Part shown: positions 61,366 through 64,000 of the stretch, in pieces
Layout of the letters: every line of letters begins with the position of its first letter
Numbering within the stretch: the stretch's first letter is position 1
Source of the DNA: Emticicia sp051209875
GTDB taxonomy: Bacteria > Bacteroidota > Bacteroidia > Cytophagales > Spirosomataceae
Direction: 5' to 3'
Length of the DNA: 64,000 nucleotides
Assembly (NCBI RefSeq): GCF_051209875.1
Contig: NZ_JBNTQY010000001.1
Location: 2,790,001 to 2,854,000, forward strand
Position numbers and translations under genes: made by a program
Notes under the pieces: generated by a model
Database searches by the model: none
Told to the model about the DNA's origin: nothing
Seen by the model: the letters and a program-made list of their open reading frames with translations, nothing else

Positions 61366-62370
61366 ATGTCTCTGATCAGTAATAATCTCAAATACTTGCG
61401 TCGAATCAATGGTTTGACACAAGACCAATTTGCCCGCCGAATCGGTACAAAGCGAGCAAATGTCGGTGCTTATGAAGAATCAAGGGCTGTACCTCCAGTT
61501 GATACCCTTAAAATTATTGCAAATACCTTTGGTATTACTGTTGATGATTTCGTAAAAAAAGATATTAGAAAATTAAGGGAAACGCCCGATTTGACATTTG
61601 GGTTTGAATCTAAGCCATTTTATAGCCAAGACGAGCCTTCAATTGAGAAAGCCCCATTGAATGAAGTTTTTAAAAATGATGAAGATCCATTCGATATGCC
61701 TCCTTCAATCGGAGATTTAATGAAACAATTTCTTGGAAATGACCCAAGTAATCAACCTCAAAACGAAGTCATTAAACCCGTAGAAAGAGTTTCGCAAAGT
61801 GTCACACTCAAACCAAATTTTGAAAGAGAGCCTTATGTTGCTCCAAAAGTCACTCCCCCTATTGTAGAAATACCATTCACTCAAAATCAGGCAGATAATC
61901 TAAATATTCAATTGGTAAAAAGATTTCAATTTAATGATTATTTGGTGCGTTATTCTGATTTAAGTTTTCTTAAATCACTGGTTTCATTTTGTTTGCCCAA
62001 TCTTCCAGCAGGCGACTATCGTGCATTTGAAGCAGGTGAAGATTTTGCCTTTGAAGGTGCTTTGCTAATTGGTAGTTTAATTACAAATTGGGCTGAAATT
62101 AAAGATGGTAAGAACTATGTTTTGGTTACAAAATCACAAGGAATTATTTATCGACGTGTCTATAACCAAGTAAAAATCAAAGGTACACTGCTACTTAGCA
62201 CCGATAATAATCGTTTTCCAAGCTCAGAAATTTCATATACTGATGTCATTGAAACTTGGGAAATTAAATCATTTGTAAGTCAAACTTTACCCGAACCAAG
62301 TACCCCATATAGTAAATTGGGGAATTTAGTAGATGAAATGAAATTTGAATTAGAACGTATAAAAAAATAA
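61366..62370 (+). CDS. XRE-family regulator with inactive S24/LexA-like domain
   Basis: A 334-residue regulator. The N-terminal helix-turn-helix (residues 5-65: LKYLRRINGLTQDQFARRIG, RANVGAYEESRAVP) is a clear XRE domain. A low-complexity linker of about 120 residues follows. The C-terminal PAGDYRAFEAGEDFAFEGALLIGSLI to YRRVYNQVKIKGTLLLSTDN region has the fold pattern of S24/LexA peptidase domains, but the Ser of GDSM is replaced (GEDF) and the catalytic Lys position is Arg, so it should not self-cleave; it may serve as a sensing or dimerising domain. The next gene starts directly at the following base. Confidence 0.8.
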   Translation: MSLISNNLKYLRRINGLTQDQFARRIGTKRANVGAYEESRAVPPVDTLKIIANTFGITVDDFVKKDIRKLRETPDLTFGFESKPFYSQDEPSIEKAPLNEVFKNDEDPFDMPPSIGDLMKQFLGNDPSNQPQNEVIKPVERVSQSVTLKPNFEREPYVAPKVTPPIVEIPFTQNQADNLNIQLVKRFQFNDYLVRYSDLSFLKSLVSFCLPNLPAGDYRAFEAGEDFAFEGALLIGSLITNWAEIKDGKNYVLVTKSQGIIYRRVYNQVKIKGTLLLSTDNNRFPSSEISYTDVIETWEIKSFVSQTLPEPSTPYSKLGNLVDEMKFELERIKK

Positions 62371-63516
62371 ATGCAAATTACTTCCAAACAACCCAACATA
62401 GGAACAACCATTTTTACAGTCATGTCGCAATTAGCGGCAGAAACAGGTGCATTAAATCTCTCGCAAGGTTTCCCCAATTATAACTGTTCACCAAAACTCA
62501 TTGAGTTGGTAAACCACCACATGAAACTTGGGATGAACCAGTATGCACCAATGGCAGGAATTATGCCTTTGAGAGAAGTTTTAGCAGAAAAAACAGCAAA
62601 TATTTATGGTTTAACATATAATCCTACAGATGAAATAACCATTGTATCAGGTTGTACGGAAGCATTGTATGCTGTAATGACAGCAATTTTACTTAAAGAT
62701 GATGAGGTAATTGTTTTTGAACCTGCCTACGACAGTTATGTTCCTGCAATCGAATTGAATGGCGGAAAGGCTATTTACGTAACACTTTCACCTGAAAATG
62801 ATTTTGCTATTGATTGGCAAGTTGTCAAATCTAAAATTTCAGACAGAACAAAAGCTATCATGTTCACCACACCACATAATCCTACGGGAAAATGTTTGAC
62901 TCAAAATGATATTGATGAGCTGGCAATTTTAGTCAAGAATACCAATATTTTTGTAATTTCAGATGAAGTTTATGAACACATCATTTTTGATGGTCGCAAA
63001 CATTTATCACCTGCGATGCACCCAGATTTAAAAGAACGGACTTTTGTTTGTAGTTCATTTGGCAAAACATTTCATACAACTGGCTGGAAATTAGGTTATT
63101 GCCTTGCTCCAAAAGAACTTTCAGTTGAATTTAGAAAAGCTCATCAATGGATAACTTTTTCTTGCCCAACGCCTATGCAGTATGCTTACGCTGATTTTTT
63201 GAAAGATCCTGACAATTATCTATCAGTGACACCGTTTTACCAAGAAAAAAGAGATAAATTCATTCAATGGTTGAGTGGTTCACGATTTACACTTAAACCA
63301 GCCGAAGGAAGTTTCTTTCAAATGGTTTCTTATAAAAACATTACAGAAGAGTCTGACTACGATTTGGCCGTCAGATGGACAAAAGAGATTGGGGTTGCTT
63401 CTATTCCAATTTCAGTATTTTATGCCGATAAAATTGATAATAAAATATTAAGATTTTGCTTTGCCAAAGATGATGAAATGCTTGAACGAGCAGCTGAACG
63501 GCTTTGTAAATTGTAA
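62371..63516 (+). CDS. Methionine/kynurenine-type PLP aminotransferase
   Basis: A 381-residue class I aminotransferase. ALNLSQGFPNYNCSP, MNQYAPMAGIMPLRE, TTPHNPTGKC, and the PLP lysine in CSSFGKTFHTTGWKLGYC match the YbdL/kynurenine aminotransferase group, in which methionine is a preferred amino donor. It abuts the stop of the XRE regulator gene (TAA ATG), so the pair is probably coupled and the regulator may control this gene. No other methionine-salvage gene is adjacent. Confidence 0.9.
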   Translation: MQITSKQPNIGTTIFTVMSQLAAETGALNLSQGFPNYNCSPKLIELVNHHMKLGMNQYAPMAGIMPLREVLAEKTANIYGLTYNPTDEITIVSGCTEALYAVMTAILLKDDEVIVFEPAYDSYVPAIELNGGKAIYVTLSPENDFAIDWQVVKSKISDRTKAIMFTTPHNPTGKCLTQNDIDELAILVKNTNIFVISDEVYEHIIFDGRKHLSPAMHPDLKERTFVCSSFGKTFHTTGWKLGYCLAPKELSVEFRKAHQWITFSCPTPMQYAYADFLKDPDNYLSVTPFYQEKRDKFIQWLSGSRFTLKPAEGSFFQMVSYKNITEESDYDLAVRWTKEIGVASIPISVFYADKIDNKILRFCFAKDDEMLERAAERLCKL

Positions 63517-63634
63517 TAATGTTACCATTTAAAAACAAAATTATTGAATTTTAGAATTTTGATGATTTTATGCTTAGTTTCAAATTCAAATAAGTATTAG
63601 TACAAATTATTTCTATAAATAATGCCTACATTTC

Positions 63635-64000
63635 ATGAATATTAAGGCAGTAGAAAGCTATATCTACGAAAAATTACAAAAAAATCTATCTCCGACGCTT
63701 TCGTATCACGGATTTCACCATACCCTTGATGTAGTAGATGCTGCTTTAAGAATTGCGAAACAAGAAGGTATCAACGATAAGGAATCGCTAATGCTATTAG
63801 AAACTGCGGCTCTTTACCATGATTTAGGCTTTATTTCAACATATCGTGGTCACGAAGAAGAAGGTTGTAGGATTGCTGAACTTACTTTACCCCAATTTCA
63901 GTATTCAAGTAATGAAATTGAAAAAATTCTCGGAATGATTATGGCTACTAAAATTCCTCAGCAGCCACGAAATCTATTAGAACAAATCATTGCCGACGCT
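63635..64000 (+). CDS. HD-domain phosphohydrolase-like protein (partial)
   Basis: An ATG at 63635 opens a frame that runs without a stop to the window end (122 codons). SYHGFHHTLDVVDAAL near residues 23-38, LETAALYHDLGFI near 55-68 with the HD pair, and RGHEEEGCRIAE near 71-82 are the metal-binding motifs of an HD domain. Whether it is a phosphodiesterase, a nucleotidase or part of a cyclase fusion cannot be told because the rest is cut off. It lies 118 bases after the aminotransferase; no terminator is visible between. Confidence 0.8.
   Translation, partial: MNIKAVESYIYEKLQKNLSPTLSYHGFHHTLDVVDAALRIAKQEGINDKESLMLLETAALYHDLGFISTYRGHEEEGCRIAELTLPQFQYSSNEIEKILGMIMATKIPQQPRNLLEQIIADA

Noticed and set aside
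1..64000. CRISPR arrays, insertion sequences, prophage genes, tRNA or rRNA genes
   Set aside because: No regular spaced direct repeats, transposase motifs, phage proteins or cloverleaf-like sequences were seen on reading either strand.

Overview
The window looks like chromosomal DNA of a low-GC Bacteroidota, most likely a Cytophagales-type bacterium (an Emticicia/Runella/Flectobacillus-like relative; genus is a guess). The reasons are: promoters of the Bacteroidota sigma type (TTG, 17-23 bases, TAnnTTTG) upstream of several genes, almost no Shine-Dalgarno sequences, secreted multidomain proteins with a shared C-terminal '3-coathanger stack'-like domain, a SusA-like amylase with maltose phosphorylase and beta-phosphoglucomutase, LytTR/LytS-type signalling, and many gene gaps filled with simple-word inverted repeats. 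No rRNA, tRNA, insertion sequence, prophage or CRISPR array was seen.

Layout. 1-4658: a plus-strand cluster of an esterase end, an ATP-grasp ligase, a YbdK/GCS2-type carboxylate-amine ligase, a class I glutamine amidotransferase-like protein and a second probable (permuted) ATP-grasp enzyme; together they look like a pathway making or tailoring an unidentified amide/peptide-like small molecule. 4706-9671 (minus): lipoprotein, GH20-like secreted enzyme, RelE-type toxin with antitoxin, aconitase. 10018-14373 (plus): topA, a zinc-less class III-like sirtuin overlapping a secreted serine hydrolase. 14444-18635 (minus): trxA and dnaE. 19073-22376 (plus): katG behind an OxyR-like box, then rpmI and rplT. 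22479-31019: nuclease A inhibitor-like protein, DUF937-like protein, a large secreted SASA/NPCBM/FnIII protein, dnaK, and an orphan soluble hybrid histidine kinase. 31080-38679 (mostly minus): DUF2147, PAP2 phosphatase, trpS, DUF2461, class III aminotransferase, a LytTR/LytS pair and an MFS sugar transporter.

37336-46172 is an alpha-glucan utilisation locus: two divergent GH13 enzymes, the MFS transporter, beta-phosphoglucomutase and GH65 phosphorylase. The expected flow is starch/maltodextrin to maltose (GH13), uptake (MFS), phosphorolysis to glucose plus beta-glucose-1-phosphate (GH65), then glucose-6-phosphate (PgmB). A 14-base word, GAAAAAATACTTTR, occurs three times, in the shared promoter region and in front of the GH65 gene. 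46242-49124 is a secreted metallopeptidase. 49264-53942 carries acyl-CoA/leucine catabolism genes (carboxylase beta subunit, acyl-CoA dehydrogenase, HMG-CoA lyase, enoyl-CoA hydratase). 53976-57221 is a very large BNR-repeat secreted protein. 57347-59227 holds an unknown protein and a tandem DinB-family pair. A 55-codon small ORF at 59509-59676 sits between promoter-like sequence and a clear terminator and is the best candidate for an undescribed small gene. 59756-64000: aldehyde dehydrogenase, an XRE regulator with a dead S24-like domain, a methionine-type aminotransferase, and the start of an HD-domain protein.

All calls rest on reading motifs and context; no database search was run.
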